Numbered from the stretch's first letter, positions 53,143-62,281 are shown. The stretch is DNA of 64,000 nucleotides from an uncultured Collinsella sp. (GCA_905197665.1 CAJJZP010000007.1:48434-112433), one strand, 5' to 3'. The notes: generated from the letters alone by a model not told the origin. Made by a program: numbers and translations.

Positions 53143-54456
53143 CTACGCTACAAAGAAGTAGACGAGGAAGGCGAAGGCTGCGATCCACATGAGCGGCTTG
53201 ATCTTGGAGGCCTCGCCCTTAAAGAGCGCGACGATCACGTAGGCGATAAAGCCCAGGCCAATGCCGGCAGAGATGGAGTAGGTGAAGGGCACGCCGGCGA
53301 CAATCATGAACGCCGGGAAACCCTGCGACACGTCGGACCAGTCGATCTCGGAGGCCTCGCTCATCATGAGGTAACCGACGTAGACCAGAGCACCGCAGGT
53401 GGCGGCGCTGGAAACGATGGTGACGATGGGGGAGAAGAACGCGGCGAGAATGAACAGCACGCCGGTGGTGACGGAGGTGAGGCCCGTGCGGCCACCGTCG
53501 GCAGCGCCAGAGGTGGACTCGACGAAGGTGGTGATGGAGGAGACGCCCATAAAGCCACCGGCAGCAGCGGCCACGGAGTCGACGACCAGGATGGGACGGA
53601 TGTCCTCGACATTGCCGTCCTCGGTCAAGAACTCGCCCTGCTTGGCGACGGCCATCGCGGTGCCCATGGTGTCGAAGAAGTCGCTCATGAGCAGCGAGAA
53701 GGCAACGACGAGCAGCATCGGGTCGGTCAGGACCTTCACGATGGCAAGGTTGCCGTCGGCAGTGCTGGCAAACGGGGCGCCGAAGGTCGAGAAGTCGAGC
53801 GGTGCGATGAGGCCCTCGGGCGCATGGGTGACGCCCAGCGGGATTCCGGCGATAACGGCGACGATGATGCCGATGAGCAGCGAGCCCGGCACGTTGCGGG
53901 AAGCCAGGGCAACCGTCACGACGATGGAGATGATGCCGACGATAAAGGTGGGGGAGGCGATGTCGCCCAGGCCGACGAGCGTACCGGCGCCAGCGGTGAT
54001 GATGCCGGCGTCGCACAGGCCGATCATGGCGATAAACAGGCCCAGACCCACCGAGATGGCGTGGCGCAGGACCACGGGGATGGCGTCCATGATGGCCTCG
54101 CGCAGGCCGCACAGGACGAGCAGCAAGATGACGATACCCTCGAGGAAGATAACGCTCATGGCCACGTGCCAGTCGCCGCCGCACATGGTGGTGGCGATGC
54201 CCGCGATCATGGCGTTGATGCCCAGACCCGACGCGCAGGCGAGCGGGCGGTTGGCGAAGATGCCCATGCAGATGGTCATGATGCCGGCGCCCAGGCAGGT
54301 GGCGCAGGCGAGCGCTCCCGCATCAATGCCAGCGCCCGAGAGCACTGCGGGGTTGACGGCGATGATGTAGGCCATCGCCAGGAATGTTGTCAGTCCAGCG
54401 CGAAGTTCGGTCCCGATTGTGGACTTGCGCTCACTGACGTGAAAAAGTTCGTCCAT
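53143..54456 (-). CDS. Adenine/guanine/hypoxanthine permease (AzgA-like NCS2)
   Basis: 437 residues from the ATG at 54456 (AAGGAAAGG upstream). TTFLAMAYIIAVNPAVLSGAG, CLGAGIMTICMGIFANRPLACASGLGINA, SDFFDTMGTAMAV and TTFVESTSGAADGGRTGLTSV are diagnostic for AzgA/PbuG-type purine permeases. No purine riboswitch consensus is seen in the 190-base leader. An antisense open reading over most of it is a codon-bias artefact. Confidence 0.9.
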   Translation of the reverse strand: MDELFHVSERKSTIGTELRAGLTTFLAMAYIIAVNPAVLSGAGIDAGALACATCLGAGIMTICMGIFANRPLACASGLGINAMIAGIATTMCGGDWHVAMSVIFLEGIVILLLVLCGLREAIMDAIPVVLRHAISVGLGLFIAMIGLCDAGIITAGAGTLVGLGDIASPTFIVGIISIVVTVALASRNVPGSLLIGIIVAVIAGIPLGVTHAPEGLIAPLDFSTFGAPFASTADGNLAIVKVLTDPMLLVVAFSLLMSDFFDTMGTAMAVAKQGEFLTEDGNVEDIRPILVVDSVAAAAGGFMGVSSITTFVESTSGAADGGRTGLTSVTTGVLFILAAFFSPIVTIVSSAATCGALVYVGYLMMSEASEIDWSDVSQGFPAFMIVAGVPFTYSISAGIGLGFIAYVIVALFKGEASKIKPLMWIAAFAFLVYFFVA

Positions 54457-54649
54457 GCATACCCTTTCCTTGTTCGGCCCCGAGTTTAGGCCGATTGACA
54501 CGAACTCATTTACTATATCGCCTTTACAACCTTGCTGTTCCTCGCATGTTGATGTTCGGCGCTTTGTAACAGACGGACGGTATTTATCGCATGAAAATGT
54601 GTGGGTACCGTATACTTAAGCGGTTACAACGACCCCTATGGAGGAACGT

Positions 54650-55069
54650 ATGATTAAAGAGCTTTGCCACGACGAGGCTATCCTGTCCCAGCGTTGCGAG
54701 GTTGCGACCGTCGAGGACGAGTCGGTTGCTCAGGACCTGATCGATACCATCAAGTCGCTCGATGATGCCGGCTGCTTGGCCGCCAACCAGATCGGCGTTA
54801 CCAAGAAGGTCTGCGTCTACCTGGACGACGCCGGCGAGCCTCACGTGCTCTACAACCCCCGTCTGGTGTTTGGCCTGGGCGCCAGCAAGATGGAGGAGAG
54901 CTGCCTGACGCACGAGGAGGTCACCAAGTCCACGCGCTATATCAAGTGCAAGGTTGCCTTTGACCAGATCGTCGATGGCAAGATGCGCGAGCGCAAGCAG
55001 GACTTTGTGGGCTTCGAGGCGCAGATGGTCCAGCATATGATCGACCACTGTCTTGGAAAGTTGGTCTAA
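54650..55069 (+). CDS. Peptide deformylase-like protein lacking the catalytic glutamate
   Basis: 139 residues from the ATG at 54650 (GGAGG upstream). Fold motifs are present: GCLAANQIGV (usual GxGLAAxQ), ESCLT with metal-ligand Cys85 (usual EGCLS) and the C-terminal helix VQHMIDHCLGKLV. In active enzymes the last motif is HExxH; here Glu is Met130 while His129 and His133 remain. Metal could still bind but hydrolysis is doubtful. A TATACT-type -10 lies near 54611. A complete enzyme is encoded at 62481. Confidence 0.85.
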   Translation: MIKELCHDEAILSQRCEVATVEDESVAQDLIDTIKSLDDAGCLAANQIGVTKKVCVYLDDAGEPHVLYNPRLVFGLGASKMEESCLTHEEVTKSTRYIKCKVAFDQIVDGKMRERKQDFVGFEAQMVQHMIDHCLGKLV

Positions 55070-55102
55070 GGGGACCAAAGCGCCGCACTTCGTCGTTTTT
55101 GT

Positions 55103-55137
55103 CCCGGGCGTGACATTGTTGTCATGTCCGGGCTTTT
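55103..55137 (+). terminator. Intrinsic terminator
   Basis: CCCGG/CCGGG and TGACA/TGTCA stem at 55103-55132, then CTTTTG, 33 bases after the deformylase-like stop. Confidence 0.8.
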
Positions 55138-55200
55138 GTGTTTAGCGCCTTTTTGTTTGGTGACAATAACCTTAGCAAGAACGTAAAGCTAGGAGGCGCT

Positions 55201-56166
55201 ATGTGTACGAGCATTCGATTTACCGATAATTCTGGCCACATGTATCTGGGCCGCAACCTCGACTGGAGCTTTGACTACGGCCAACAGGTTCGCGTGATGC
55301 CGCGCGGGTTTCACATTCCGTATTCGTTTATCGACGATGCGTCGGCGGCACACGCGGTAATCGGCATGTGCATCGATTACAAGAACTATCCCATGTTTTT
55401 CGACTGTGGTAACGATGCGGGTCTGGCTGTGGCGGGGCTCAACTTTCCCGGCTATGCCGAGTATGCCGAGGGCCCTGTCGACGGCAAGAACAATATCGCG
55501 GCCTATGAGTTTCCCCTGTGGGTGGCAGCGACGTTCTCGACGGTCGATGAGGTCGAGGCCGCGCTGCGCGACACGGTGATTGTCGCCAAATCTGCCGGAG
55601 AGGGGCTGGGCGTGTCGCTGCTCCATTGGATTATCGGCGACAGCCAGCGCAGCATCGTGGTCGAGATGATGGCTGACGGCCTGCATGTATACGACAATCC
55701 GGTCGACACCCTTGCCAACCAGCCGACCTTCCCGTGGCACATGGAAAACCTGCGCACCTATATCACCGCCACAAGCGATTTTCCGCAGACGGCGACATGG
55801 CGTGGCGCCGAGCTTAAGCCCTATGGAGCCGGTGCCGGCATGCGCGGCATTCCGGGCGATTGCTATTCGCCGAGCCGTTTTGTAAAGGCGGCGTACCTCA
55901 ATGCCAATTACCCGCAAAAGGAGAGCGAGACCGAAAACGTCGTTCGCATGTTCCGCTCGCTCGAGGGCGTGGTGATGATTGAGGGGGCGTCCAGGATGGG
56001 CGATGGCAAGTTCGAGAAGACTATCTATACCGGATGCTTTAGCGCGCGCACGGGCAATTATTACTACGCGATGTATGGGGATCCGTCGATTCGTTACGTG
56101 AGCCTGATGGATGCCGAGGGCGCGAGCCCCGATAGGCTCGTGGTTCCCGAGCCGCGTCGTTCGTAG
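55201..56166 (+). CDS. Choloylglycine hydrolase (bile salt hydrolase)
   Basis: 321 residues. An Ntn hydrolase whose nucleophile is Cys2, exposed after Met removal, so the start at 55201 (AGGAGG upstream) is fixed. Arg18, Asp21, Asn81, Asn173 (NQPTFPW) and Arg226 (SPSRFV) match the catalytic set of bile salt hydrolases. The family also includes penicillin V acylases; Gram-positive gut members with this set usually act on taurine or glycine conjugates. Cytoplasmic, single gene, terminators on both sides. Confidence 0.9.
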   Translation: MCTSIRFTDNSGHMYLGRNLDWSFDYGQQVRVMPRGFHIPYSFIDDASAAHAVIGMCIDYKNYPMFFDCGNDAGLAVAGLNFPGYAEYAEGPVDGKNNIAAYEFPLWVAATFSTVDEVEAALRDTVIVAKSAGEGLGVSLLHWIIGDSQRSIVVEMMADGLHVYDNPVDTLANQPTFPWHMENLRTYITATSDFPQTATWRGAELKPYGAGAGMRGIPGDCYSPSRFVKAAYLNANYPQKESETENVVRMFRSLEGVVMIEGASRMGDGKFEKTIYTGCFSARTGNYYYAMYGDPSIRYVSLMDAEGASPDRLVVPEPRRS

Positions 56167-56189
56167 CTCACTGGTCCGTTGCGACATAA

Positions 56190-56225
56190 AACGGCCTCGC
56201 ACCTCTTATGAGATGCGAGGCCGTT
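56190..56225. terminator. Bidirectional intrinsic terminator
   Basis: AACGGCCTCGCA and TGCGAGGCCGTT with a 12-base loop between the convergent hydrolase and KUP genes. Minus-strand read ends GTTTTAT. Confidence 0.85.
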
Positions 56226-56247
56226 GTCGTCAATGGCTGGTGGCGTG

Positions 56248-58476
56248 TTAGAAGTTGGCGTCGTTGAACTGGGTGCTCTCGAGTCCGTCGAGTTGCTGTT
56301 CGGGCGTATCGGCGACGCTCTCGAGCAGCTCGGTGGGATCGACGTTCATGTCCCTACCGGCTTCGTTGCCGTTGACCAGGTCGTCCGAGAAGATATCGAC
56401 ATCCATTTCCTCGGCTTCCTCGATCTGAACTTCGAGTGGCACCTGGGTGCGTACGAGTTTGACTGCCGGACGCATACGGGCAAAGAGGGGCACGTACTCG
56501 ATGATGATGGCCGAGTTCTCGAGACCATACCAACGTGCCGGGCTTCCGCAGGCGCGGCGGACGGCGTACTTGATGGCCATGACGCGATGGTCGTTGCGGT
56601 TGATGTCCGTCTCGGGGGCAAGCATCTTGCGCAGCATGCAAAAACGGAAGTCGCCCACGTTGCCGCGCGTCTCGTAGATGGAGTAGGTGTGATGTTGCGG
56701 CGGCAACTCACCCGATGCCATCAGGTCCCCAACGATCTGGCGCAGATAGGCGTTGACGCGCTGATTGACCTTAAAGCCCAGGTTCAGGCGCACGCGGAAC
56801 AGGAAGTCCGTGCCAAAGGTCTCAACGGAGTATTCGTGCGTATAGGGCTCGTCGGTAACGTGCACGTTGATGAACCAGTATGCCTTGGCGCGCTTGGGAT
56901 GCTTGTCCAAGATGGAGTAGAGCACGTCGCGGTCGAGCGTGAGCGGGTCGGGGCTGTTGGTGAGAAATACCAGATTGTCGGCGAGCACGGGATAGGTCTC
57001 GTCATTGCGCAGGCGATTGAGCTGGTCGATGTACTTGGAGACGGGCAGCAGAATCGTCTGCGTGCGCTCGATGGCGGTGCCGCGGCGCCACACATACATA
57101 AGGCCAAACAGCAGCGAGGCCAAGAAGATCATGACGTAGCCGCCGTCAAAGAACATGGTGAGGCACGAAGCGAAGAAGCACAGCTCAATGGCACCAAAGA
57201 GCAGGGCGAAGACGCAGGCACCCAGCTTGTGCTTGAGGATGCCGGCGATATAGCTCGTCAAAAGCGTCGTAGTCATGAGCATGGTCACGGTAATGGCGAG
57301 GCCGTAGGCGCTCTCCATGCGCTCGGAGTTCTGGAACAGCAGCACAATGAAGATGCAGCCGACCCACATGATGTTGTTGACGAGTGGAATATAGAGCTGA
57401 CCCTTGGTGTCGCTGGGGTAGTGGATGCGTAGGTGCGGCATGAGATTGAGACGGGTTGCCTCGGATACCAGCGAGAACGAGCCGGTGATGAGCGCCTGTG
57501 AGGCGATGATGGCCGCCACGGCCGAAAGCACGATGGCAAAGGGGCGCAGGGGCTCGGGGAGCATCATATAGAACGGGTTGACGATATCCATCGCAAGCAT
57601 CTGGGGGTTGGAGTTATTGGCGAGCAGCCAAGCGCCCTGACCCAGATAGTTGAGGATAAGGGCAGCCTTAACAAACGGCCAGGATGCATAGATGTTCGCC
57701 TTGCCCACGTGGCCCATGTCCGAGTAGAGCGCCTCGGCACCGGTTGTCGACAGAAAAACGAAGCCGAGCACCATGATGCCCGAGTGGTTGATGGGCGAGA
57801 ACAGGAACATGATGCCGCGAATGGGGTTGAGCGCGCGCAAGATGGACAGGTTGCCGAGCATGTTGAACAGACCGGCGCCAGCCAAGAACAGGAACCACAG
57901 CGTCATGAGTGGGCCGAACAGCCTGCCGATTGACGAGGTACCGGCACGCTGCATGGCAAATAGGCCGCAGATAATGATGATGGTAATAATGATGACGTTG
58001 GTTTGCCCGTCACCCAAAAGCGCGTGGCCCCACTCGATGGTACGCAGGCCCTCAATGGCCGTGGTGACCGTGACCGCGGGGGTGAGGATGCCGTCGGCGA
58101 GCAGCGCCGCGCCGCCGATCATGGCGGGGAGAATCAGCCACGGCGCCACCTTGCGCACGAGACTGAACAGAGCGAAGATGCCGCCTTCGTTGTGGTTATC
58201 GGCTTTCATGGCGATTACCACGTACTTGACCGTGGTCACGAGCGTCATGGTCCAGATGACGAGCGAAAGCGCGCCCAGAATCATATCCTCGCTGACGGTG
58301 CCGATGCCGCCGTTGTTGGCGACGATCGATTTCATGGTGTACATAGGGCTCGTGCCGATGTCGCCATAGACGACGCCGAGCGTTACGAGCAGCATGCCAG
58401 CGGAGAGGGGAATGGCTCCGTGCCCGCCCTGCCCATGCCGGCCTTGGAGGTTTGCCTCCAGTTTGGTGTGTGCCAC
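56248..58476 (-). CDS. kup: KUP-family potassium uptake protein
   Basis: 742 residues from GTG at 58476, preceded by AAGGGAG. An ATG six codons earlier has no ribosome site and sits against a palindrome. LVTLGVVYGDIGTSPMYTM and LLADGILTPAVTVTTAIEG are family signatures. About twelve helices precede a 300-residue cytoplasmic C-terminal domain, here with an acidic tail. Proton-coupled K+ uptake. KUP is the c-di-AMP-controlled class in some Gram-positives; no c-di-AMP riboswitch was identified upstream. Confidence 0.9.
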   Translation of the reverse strand: MAHTKLEANLQGRHGQGGHGAIPLSAGMLLVTLGVVYGDIGTSPMYTMKSIVANNGGIGTVSEDMILGALSLVIWTMTLVTTVKYVVIAMKADNHNEGGIFALFSLVRKVAPWLILPAMIGGAALLADGILTPAVTVTTAIEGLRTIEWGHALLGDGQTNVIIITIIIICGLFAMQRAGTSSIGRLFGPLMTLWFLFLAGAGLFNMLGNLSILRALNPIRGIMFLFSPINHSGIMVLGFVFLSTTGAEALYSDMGHVGKANIYASWPFVKAALILNYLGQGAWLLANNSNPQMLAMDIVNPFYMMLPEPLRPFAIVLSAVAAIIASQALITGSFSLVSEATRLNLMPHLRIHYPSDTKGQLYIPLVNNIMWVGCIFIVLLFQNSERMESAYGLAITVTMLMTTTLLTSYIAGILKHKLGACVFALLFGAIELCFFASCLTMFFDGGYVMIFLASLLFGLMYVWRRGTAIERTQTILLPVSKYIDQLNRLRNDETYPVLADNLVFLTNSPDPLTLDRDVLYSILDKHPKRAKAYWFINVHVTDEPYTHEYSVETFGTDFLFRVRLNLGFKVNQRVNAYLRQIVGDLMASGELPPQHHTYSIYETRGNVGDFRFCMLRKMLAPETDINRNDHRVMAIKYAVRRACGSPARWYGLENSAIIIEYVPLFARMRPAVKLVRTQVPLEVQIEEAEEMDVDIFSDDLVNGNEAGRDMNVDPTELLESVADTPEQQLDGLESTQFNDANF

Positions 58477-58497
58477 GTGGACTCCCTTAGACATCCG

Positions 58498-58520
58498 GTT
58501 ATCTGTCCAAGACAGATAAC
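58498..58520. promoter_or_regulatory. Perfect 10-bp palindrome next to the kup start
   Basis: GTTATCTGTC, CAA, GACAGATAAC. It is 21 bases upstream of the GTG start, placed to act as an operator or a leader hairpin. Confidence 0.45.
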
Positions 58521-58576
58521 TTTTATGCCGCCTTTATACATACAAGAGCAGTTTGGCACATCAGGTTGTTTTAGAC

Positions 58577-58601
58577 AATAATTCCCCATCTGGGGATTAT
58601 T
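58577..58601. repeat. Hairpin AATAATTCCCCA / TGGGGATTATT
   Basis: Stem of 11 bp with one bulged T and a TC loop in the 217-base gap between the EamA and kup genes. Confidence 0.5.
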
Positions 58602-58618
58602 CATGTACGCAGGCAGCA

Positions 58619-58691
58619 TTTCAAAGCAGGGGCGCATCCGCTGAATGGTGTGCTGCAATGTGATAACTGCGGACACGCCCCGGCTTTGAAA
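58619..58691. repeat. Long imperfect inverted repeat with 23-base arms
   Basis: Arms beginning TTTCAAAGC with GGGGCG in the middle pair across a 27-base loop; three mismatches. It starts 20 bases after the EamA stop. No T tract follows on the minus strand, so a simple terminator is unlikely. Confidence 0.55.
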
Positions 58692-58710
58692 CTGAATGAA
58701 GAGGGGGCTT

Positions 58711-59622
58711 TTAGGCGCGTGCTGCCTGGGCGATGCCGGCCTTGGCGCCTGCGCGTCTGCCGGCGAGTTCGCAAAAGAGCGCGCCGCCGATGATAAGCGC
58801 GGCGCCCATCAGGCGGACCGGTGTTATGGCTTCACCCAAAAGGGCGGCCGAGAACACGACCGCCGAAAGCGGCTCGAGGTAGCCGACGACGGCGACGGTC
58901 TGGACGGGCAGCTTGGCGACGGCGCTAAAGTAGAGCAGGCAACCGATGCCGGTATTGACGACACCGAGCATGACGACGGCGCGCCAATCAATGCTGGCGG
59001 CGACACCGGCGGACAGGAATGAGGGGACGCCCTGCGTGATGAATGTGAGGACCAGCGCGGTCACAAAGGCGGCGCTCACCTGGAGCGCGGAGTTTTCGAG
59101 GCCTTCGATGTGTGGCGCACCCTTGCTGGCGATGACCATCAGCGCGTAGCAAAATGCCGAGGCGATGCCGCAAGCGATACCTGCAATGGGCATATTGCCG
59201 CCTAGACCTTGCGCTGCAATGAGAAAAGCACCGCAAGCAACGGCGATAAAGCCGGCGATTTTGCCGCCGGTCAGCTTTTCGCCAAAGATGAGCGGGGAGA
59301 GCGCCATGACAATGATGGGGCCGCAGTAGTACAGCAGCGAGGATACGCCGACGCCGATCGTCTGGTAGGCGCGGAACAGAAAAATCCAGCTGGCGCCCAG
59401 CGCGGCTCCCGAGAGGAGGAGGGCTGCGGCTTCGCGGGGGCGAGATGGCGCCTGCAACGTATGGCGTTGGGTGATGGTGAGGATGGCGACAAGCGAGAGT
59501 GCGCCCAAAAACGTGCGGAGCAGCACGATATCGGAGCTCGGCAGCGCGATGGCAGCGGCGATGACGCCGTTGGAGCCAAACAATAGCAATGCTGCTAAGT
59601 ACGTAAACAGTCCGTTGTTCAT
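58711..59622 (-). CDS. EamA/DMT-family transporter, second LysR-linked copy
   Basis: 303 residues, ten helices in two EamA repeats, with the YYCGPIIVMALSPLIFGEKLTGGK loop and a final YLEPLSAVVFSAALLGEAITPVRL segment typical of the family. Divergent from the LysR gene at 59741. Basic tail (RRAGAKAGIAQAARA). Substrate unknown. Confidence 0.85.
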   Translation of the reverse strand: MNNGLFTYLAALLLFGSNGVIAAAIALPSSDIVLLRTFLGALSLVAILTITQRHTLQAPSRPREAAALLLSGAALGASWIFLFRAYQTIGVGVSSLLYYCGPIIVMALSPLIFGEKLTGGKIAGFIAVACGAFLIAAQGLGGNMPIAGIACGIASAFCYALMVIASKGAPHIEGLENSALQVSAAFVTALVLTFITQGVPSFLSAGVAASIDWRAVVMLGVVNTGIGCLLYFSAVAKLPVQTVAVVGYLEPLSAVVFSAALLGEAITPVRLMGAALIIGGALFCELAGRRAGAKAGIAQAARA

Positions 59623-59740
59623 GCGCTGACATCCCTTCTATATCCGAGCATGTTCACTATGGGTGAGGTGGCTTTAGAATAAAAGCGAATATAATGCATG
59701 GATAACATGACAAAAACTCATGTAAAGGTGGAGGCGTGTC

Positions 59741-60598
59741 GTGGAAACGAATATTCAAAAGATGCAGGTGCTGCTGGAGACCGTGCGCGCCGGAAGCTTT
59801 ACGCGTGCTGCCGAGCGCCTGAGCTATTCGCAATCGGGCGTGAGCCGTATGGTGGCCGATCTTGAGGCCGACTGGGGCTTTAAAGTGCTCGATAGAAGCC
59901 GCGAGGGCGTAGTGCTTTCTGCCGATGGGCGGCAAGTTATGCCAGCGGTCGAGGCGTTATGCGAGGAATTTGTTCGTTTGCAGCGACGGGTGGATGAGAT
60001 GCGTGGGCTCATGCGCGGCAAAATCTACATCGGTACGTTTTCGAGCGTGGCGACCCACGTGCTGCCGCCGGTGATCGCGCGCTTTCGCGCCGATCACCCG
60101 GACGTCGATTATGAGTTGCTGATGGGCGATTACTCAGAGATCGAACAATGGGTGGCAGAGGGTCGCTGCGATCTGGGCTTTATCCCGCGTGAGCCACGCG
60201 GCGCCGGCATGGCATCGCGGCCGTTGGTGCAAGACGAGCTGATGGCCGTGGTGCCAGCGGACTCCTCGCTTGCCACCGCGGAGGTCGTTTCCCTTGCCGA
60301 TTTGGCCAACGAGCAGTTTATTCTGCTGGAACGCGGCACCGATGACGAGATTACGCCGCTGTTTCGTCGGGCGGGACTGACAGTGCGATCAAAACTGTCG
60401 ACCTGGGATGACTATGCGATTATGGCCATGGTCGAGGACGGCCTGGGCGTGAGCATTCTTCCCGCGCTCATCTTGCGCCGCTGTCAGTTCGATGTTGCCG
60501 TGCGTTCGCTCGAGGGACATCCCCATCGGCAAATCAATGCGATATATCGCACGACTGATGTTTCGCTTGCCGCTGCCCGATTCCTTGAATACCTCTAA
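59741..60598 (+). CDS. LysR-family regulator, second EamA-linked copy
   Basis: 285 residues from GTG at 59741 with AAAGGTGGAGG upstream. Winged helix GSFTRAAERLSYSQSGVSRMVADLE and a LysR substrate domain. Close plan to 17893-18759, including DDYAIMAMVEDGLGVSILPAL. The shared divergent arrangement with EamA exporters suggests duplication of a regulator-exporter unit. Confidence 0.85.
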   Translation: METNIQKMQVLLETVRAGSFTRAAERLSYSQSGVSRMVADLEADWGFKVLDRSREGVVLSADGRQVMPAVEALCEEFVRLQRRVDEMRGLMRGKIYIGTFSSVATHVLPPVIARFRADHPDVDYELLMGDYSEIEQWVAEGRCDLGFIPREPRGAGMASRPLVQDELMAVVPADSSLATAEVVSLADLANEQFILLERGTDDEITPLFRRAGLTVRSKLSTWDDYAIMAMVEDGLGVSILPALILRRCQFDVAVRSLEGHPHRQINAIYRTTDVSLAAARFLEYL

Positions 60599-60657
60599 AC
60601 GTGTATACGTCATTGTCCGCCTTGGGCAAATCTTGGGGTTCGGTACATTTTCTTATG

Positions 60658-60739
60658 AAATTGAACTTTCGAATGAGGTGCCGCGCTATACTGCTGCCTA
60701 AATTGAACCTTAGTTCAATTCGTGTTCTATAAATTGAAC
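60658..60739. promoter_or_regulatory. Four AATTGAAC half-sites around a promoter
   Basis: AATTGAAC at 60659, 60701 and 60732, plus its complement GTTCAATT at 60713-60720. The middle two form a perfect dyad with CTTA between. TATACT at 60687-60692 is a good -10. Likely operator for the XRE domain encoded just downstream. Confidence 0.6.
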
Positions 60740-60760
60740 TTTGCCAGCAAGGAGGTTCCT

Positions 60761-62281
60761 GTGGCCCAAGAGACGTTTAGCGATCGCCTGCGACAGGCTA
60801 TGTCCGATCGCGATGTTCGACAGTCGGACGTGATTCGTGCATCGGAGATGTTCGGCAAAAAACTCGGTAAGAGTCAGATGAGCCAATATGTGAGCGGCAA
60901 GACGATCCCGCGGCGCGATGTGGCAGAGCTGCTCGCCCGCATTTTGGAGGTCGATGTTACCTGGCTGCTCGCCGGTGACGCCGATCAAAGCGAGGCATCA
61001 TCGCCCCGCAACGTTTCCAGGCCCGAACCCCATCCCTCAGCTCAAATTCCAAGGAGCGCCACCATGCGTACTTTTTCTAAATCCACCAAGCTCGATAACG
61101 TCCTGTATGACGTGCGCGGTCCTGTCGTCGACGAGGCCGCCCGTATGGAGGACGAGGGCGAGCGCATCCTCAAGCTCAACATCGGCAATCCGGCACCCTT
61201 TGGTTTCCGCACGCCCGATGAGGTCATTAAGGACATGCGCCAGCAGCTGCCCGACTGCGAAGGCTATTCCAACTCGCGCGGCCTGTTCTCCGCGCGCAAG
61301 GCGATTATGCAGTACTCGCAGATCAAGGGCCTGCCCAATGTTCAGATGGAGCACATCTACACGGGCAACGGCGTGTCCGAACTCATTCAGCTTTCGATGA
61401 ACGCGCTGCTCGACAACGGCGACGAGATTCTGATCCCCAGCCCTGACTATCCGCTCTGGACGGCGTGCGCAACCCTTGCCGGTGGTCATCCCGTGCACTA
61501 TCTGTGCGATGAACAGGCGGATTGGTATCCCGACCTGGAGGATATGGAGTCCAAGATCACGAGCGCGACCAAGGCCCTCGTCATCATCAACCCCAACAAC
61601 CCCACGGGCTCTGTCTATCCGCGCGAGGTGCTCGAGGGCATTGTTGAGATCGCGCGCAGGCACCAGCTCATGATTTTTGCCGACGAGATCTACGACCGCC
61701 TGTGCATGGACGGCTACGAGCACGTCTCCATTGCCTCGCTCGCCCCCGACCTGCCCTGCATTACGTTTAGCGGCCTGTCCAAGTCGCATATGATCGCGGG
61801 TTATCGCATTGGCTGGATGGTGCTTTCGGGCAACCAACGCTGCATGAGCGACTTCATCATGGGCATCAACATGCTCTCTAACATGCGCCTGTGCTCTAAC
61901 GTACCGGCTCAGTCGATCGTCCAGACGGCACTCGGCGGCCATCAGTCGGTCAACGACTACATCCGCCCCGGCGGTCGTGTCTACGAGCAGCGCAACTTTG
62001 TGTACGAGGCGCTCAGCAAGATCGACGGCATCTCGGTGGTCAAGCCGCGTGCGGCGTTCTATATCTTCCCCAAGATGGATGTTAAAAAGTTCAACATCAC
62101 CGACGACGAGCAGTTTGCCCTCGACCTGCTGCACGAGAAGAAGATCCTCATCACGCGTGGCGGCGGCTTTAACTGGGGCGAGCCCGACCACTTCCGCATC
62201 GTGTACCTGCCGCGCATGGAAGTGCTCAAAGAGTCGCTCGAAGACCTCGCCGACTTCTTTGACCATTACCGTCAATCGTAG
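60761..62281 (+). CDS. XRE helix-turn-helix fused to a PLP aminotransferase
   Basis: 506 residues from GTG at 60761 (AAGGAGG upstream). Residues about 5-70 are an XRE-type HTH (FSDRLRQAMSDRDVRQSDVI, SQMSQYVSGKTIPRRDVAELLA), then a Pro/Ser linker to about 100. From residue 102 there is a complete AlaA/AspC-type class I aminotransferase: INPNNPTGSVY, FADEIYDRL and the PLP lysine in SGLSKSHMIAGYRIGW. An internal ATG at 61064 (residue 102) has its own AAGGAG seven bases upstream, exactly at the enzyme's natural N-terminus, so a separate enzyme may also be made. Probably alanine transaminase with self-regulation. Confidence 0.85.
   Translation: MAQETFSDRLRQAMSDRDVRQSDVIRASEMFGKKLGKSQMSQYVSGKTIPRRDVAELLARILEVDVTWLLAGDADQSEASSPRNVSRPEPHPSAQIPRSATMRTFSKSTKLDNVLYDVRGPVVDEAARMEDEGERILKLNIGNPAPFGFRTPDEVIKDMRQQLPDCEGYSNSRGLFSARKAIMQYSQIKGLPNVQMEHIYTGNGVSELIQLSMNALLDNGDEILIPSPDYPLWTACATLAGGHPVHYLCDEQADWYPDLEDMESKITSATKALVIINPNNPTGSVYPREVLEGIVEIARRHQLMIFADEIYDRLCMDGYEHVSIASLAPDLPCITFSGLSKSHMIAGYRIGWMVLSGNQRCMSDFIMGINMLSNMRLCSNVPAQSIVQTALGGHQSVNDYIRPGGRVYEQRNFVYEALSKIDGISVVKPRAAFYIFPKMDVKKFNITDDEQFALDLLHEKKILITRGGGFNWGEPDHFRIVYLPRMEVLKESLEDLADFFDHYRQS

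Noticed and set aside
53011..54489. Long plus-strand open reading of 492 codons
   Set aside because: It lies antisense to the purine permease, is rich in Asp/Gly/Val/His as expected from reversed GC-rich codons, and shows no domain.
54457..54649. Purine riboswitch ahead of the AzgA-like permease
   Set aside because: No three-way junction consensus seen on the minus strand.
58477..58710. c-di-AMP (ydaO) riboswitch ahead of kup
   Set aside because: The conserved aptamer segments could not be found; only simple inverted repeats are visible.
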